In this document: piece after piece, positions 62,351-64,000 of the stretch | Numbering within the stretch: the stretch's first letter is position 1 | How the letters are laid out: every line of letters starts with the position of its first letter | From: Pseudomonas sp. SCA2728.1_7 | Lineage (GTDB): Bacteria; Pseudomonadota; Gammaproteobacteria; Pseudomonadales; Pseudomonadaceae | DNA: 64,000 nt | Direction: 5' to 3' | NCBI RefSeq assembly: GCF_018138145.1 | Contig: NZ_CP073104.1 | Span: 744,001-808,000, forward strand | Made by a program: the position numbers and the translations under genes | Notes under the pieces: model-generated | Databases searched by the model: none | The model's input: the letters and a program-made list of their open reading frames with translations, nothing else | Told to the model about the DNA's origin: nothing

Positions 62351-63571
62351 TCAAAGGTCGGACGTGCCTATTGCCCGGCGCCAGGACGATTTTTGACCCT
62401 CGAAACGCCAATCGACCAGGTGCGCCCAATTCATGGGCCGAGCATAGAAGAAACCCTGCCCCCACTGGCAACCGAGTCGAGCCAGGTGATGAACCTGGTC
62501 TGCGGTTTCAATGCCTTCTGCGACCACACGCATGTCCAGCTCGCGCGCCAGGGCCAGGGCACCGTGGATGACCGCACTGTAGCGAGCCTGCTGGAAATTC
62601 TGCACGAAACCGGCGTCGAGTTTGATTTCGTTGAACGGCATCTGACACAGTCGCTCCAGCGAAGAATAGCCGACACCGAAATCATCGATTGCCAGGCTGA
62701 AGCCGAGCATGCGCAGACGCACCATGTTTTCCATGCTGATCTCGGGCATCTGCAGCAGACCGGTTTCCGTCAGCTCGAATATGAGCCCGGCTGGCGAGGC
62801 GCCGTGAATGCGCAACAGCGCCTTGATCCGGTCGACGAGATTCGGGTTGGCCATCTGCGTGACGTCGAGATTGAAGGCGAGCTTGAACGGCTTGCCGTGG
62901 GACTGCACGAAACGCTGCAGACTCAGTCCTTGCGTGAGCAGGCTGAAAAACATTTCGTCGAGCAGTCCGCAACGCTCGATCGTTGGCAGAAACATACCCG
63001 GTGAAAGCAACCCGCGACTGGGGCTTTGCCAGCGCACCAGCACCTCGGCGCCATCCACCTCACCACTGCGCAGGTGAAACTTGGGCTGGAAGTACGCGCG
63101 AAATTCCTGCCGGCGTATCGCTTCGAGCACTTCGTTCTCCGTAGGCTGATCGAGATGACTTTCCGCCAGTTTGGCATCGACCTGGCTGTGCGGCCGATAG
63201 CGAGCCAGCAATGGCGCCAGTACATCGACCATCAAGGGCTTGCCGACACTGCCGAGCAATTCCAGGCCCTGCAACGTGACAATTCGATCGACCGTGCGCA
63301 ACAAGTCTTCAGGCAATGAACTGCAGATGATCACTGCGCGAATCAATCCGGCCTCTCTCGCCAGGCGCAAAAAGGTCAAACCATCCATCCCGGCCATGCT
63401 CAAGTCACACAACGCAACGTCCACGCCCCCTGCCTGGGAGATCAAAGCCAGCGCATCCTTTCCGTCAGCCGCCTGAAAGATATTTTTGTAACCCAGACTG
63501 TTAAGCGCGCTGACCGCAGCCGTGCGCTGGAAGGCGTGATCTTCCAATACCAATATACGAAGCGTGTTCAC
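62351..63571 (-). CDS. RocR-like response regulator with EAL phosphodiesterase domain
   Basis: This 406-residue protein joins a receiver domain (acid pocket VLEDHAFQRT, Asp56 in VALCDLSMAGMDG) to a C-terminal EAL domain. The EAL signature reads GAEVLVRW (EVL in place of EAL, Glu kept). Catalytic positions NLD, ELTETG, DDFGVGYSS and KLDAGF with EGIET are all present, so c-di-GMP hydrolysis is likely. It starts with GTG at 63571. RocR in P. aeruginosa is known to antagonise RocS/RocA signalling to Cup fimbriae; the same role is inferred here. Confidence 0.93.
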   Translation of the reverse strand: MNTLRILVLEDHAFQRTAAVSALNSLGYKNIFQAADGKDALALISQAGGVDVALCDLSMAGMDGLTFLRLAREAGLIRAVIICSSLPEDLLRTVDRIVTLQGLELLGSVGKPLMVDVLAPLLARYRPHSQVDAKLAESHLDQPTENEVLEAIRRQEFRAYFQPKFHLRSGEVDGAEVLVRWQSPSRGLLSPGMFLPTIERCGLLDEMFFSLLTQGLSLQRFVQSHGKPFKLAFNLDVTQMANPNLVDRIKALLRIHGASPAGLIFELTETGLLQMPEISMENMVRLRMLGFSLAIDDFGVGYSSLERLCQMPFNEIKLDAGFVQNFQQARYSAVIHGALALARELDMRVVAEGIETADQVHHLARLGCQWGQGFFYARPMNWAHLVDWRFEGQKSSWRRAIGTSDL

Positions 63572-63710
63572 AAACCGGGAACCTCTTTCTATCAGCCATT
63601 AATAGCGAAAAGCTTGAATCATCTTCCAACAGAAAGATTGCTCACAAACTTTGCATTGACTGAGAATTTCTGCGTCCGCGAATACTAATCAGGTAGAGCT
63701 CGCGCGACTT

Positions 63711-63724
63711 TGAGAATTGTCTCA
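63711..63724 (+). promoter_or_regulatory. fimbrial-locus dyad, site E
   Basis: TGAGAA-TT-GTCTCA matches the consensus at 13 of 14 positions. It lies 167 bp upstream of the pilin ATG and 140 bp upstream of the EAL gene start. Confidence 0.7.
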
Positions 63725-63800
63725 TTTAGTCCACTGTACTTTACTGAGAATATAAATACGCACTTCCGATATTGCCGCTTTGTTCGCACTTGCCACGCTT

Positions 63801-63814
63801 TAAGACAAATCTCA
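63801..63814 (+). promoter_or_regulatory. fimbrial-locus dyad, site F
   Basis: TAAGAC-AA-ATCTCA is a weaker copy with one arm base changed. It lies 77 bp upstream of the pilin ATG at 63891, about the same distance as sites B and C from their genes. Confidence 0.55.
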
Positions 63815-63890
63815 AAGACCCATCACTATCACCGACCTAACATGGCCTGGCATTTCAATGCAGCACTTCACAATAACTTCGGATATAAAC

Positions 63891-64000
63891 ATGAAAAAGT
63901 TCGCTTTCGCAGTACTCACTCTTTCCGTACTGGCTGCCTCCACTGGCGCACTGGCTGAAGAAGCCGCTAAAGCCGTCAAGGGCGGCAGCGGTCAAATCAG
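63891..64000 (+). CDS. fimbrial subunit, N-terminal fragment cut by the window edge
   Basis: The visible 36 codons encode a signal peptide (MKKFAFAVLTLSVLAASTGALA, cleavage near ALA-EE) and the start of a mature protein (EEAAKAVKGGSGQI). The GSGQI-type strand is how many chaperone-usher pilins begin their first beta strand. It is divergent from the EAL gene and behind dyads E and F. A chaperone and usher would be expected to follow outside the window, which I cannot confirm. Confidence 0.7.
   Translation, partial: MKKFAFAVLTLSVLAASTGALAEEAAKAVKGGSGQI

Larger units (their letters stand above)
63572..63890. promoter_or_regulatory. AT-rich divergent promoter of EAL regulator and pilin operon
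   Basis: This 319-bp gene-free region is strongly AT-rich against its neighbours. It contains dyad sites E and F plus extra TGAGAAT half-sites at about 63661 and 63745. It must drive the GTG-started EAL gene leftward and the pilin gene rightward. Confidence 0.65.

Overview
The window reads as the chromosome of a fluorescent-group Pseudomonas. The coding regions are GC-rich and third-position biased. One inverted pair of the classic Pseudomonas REP sequence is present. The gene content also fits: an XylR/XylA/XylFGH xylose locus, many LysR regulators, DUF2790 and Roc-type fimbrial regulators. I see no rRNA, tRNA, insertion sequence, phage or CRISPR array.

Layout: 0-3 kb is an untidy accessory stretch: an epimerase, a small P-loop kinase, the C-terminal stump of a short-chain dehydrogenase, a secreted ABM-domain protein and a DUF985 cupin behind an operator-like palindrome. 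3.1-9.8 kb is the D-xylose locus (xylR divergent from xylA-xylF-[REP pair]-xylG-xylH). 9.8-16.3 kb holds a LysR regulator, an MFS exporter and, divergently, a three-gene molybdenum hydroxylase operon (tri-haem cytochrome c, 2Fe-2S subunit, Mo subunit) preceded by a tightly coupled 18-codon leader ORF. 16.4-20 kb has an old-yellow enzyme, an EamA transporter and a ZIP metal transporter.

20.2-32.7 kb looks like a catabolic island for a quaternary ammonium (betaine-type) compound. It combines a ProVWX-type importer, a GlxA-type regulator, a D-amino-acid-oxidase-like flavoprotein, a DapA-family lyase and an aldehyde dehydrogenase on the minus strand. A LysR regulator, an MmgE/PrpD protein and a GbcA-like Rieske oxygenase lie on the plus strand. 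32.7-41.8 kb is mixed: two MFS transporters, a lipoprotein, a secreted zinc phospholipase-like protein, a VanA-like Rieske oxygenase, a dTMP-kinase-like protein, a class V aminotransferase, and a B3/B4-domain protein divergent from an XRE-cupin regulator. 41.8-48.2 kb is a sugar or polyol cluster (LysR, SDR, MFS, split transketolase, SMP-30 lactonase) with an LTTR-type operator. 48.5-52.8 kb has DUF2790 and a LysR-controlled ALDH/CMD/quinone reductase operon.

52.9-64 kb is the most interesting region. It is a fimbrial and signalling locus with a BvgS/RocS-type hybrid sensor kinase, a NarL-type response regulator and a receiver-EAL phosphodiesterase, the gene types of the SadARS/RocSAR system. 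Around them lie an orphan pilin, a two-domain adhesin, a chemoreceptor, a degenerate receiver protein, a membrane-anchored coiled-coil protein, and a pilin gene running off the right end. A 14-bp dyad, close to TGAGAC-NN-GTCTCA, occurs at least six times, only in the intergenic regions of this locus. I infer a dedicated regulon, probably bound by the NarL-type regulator.
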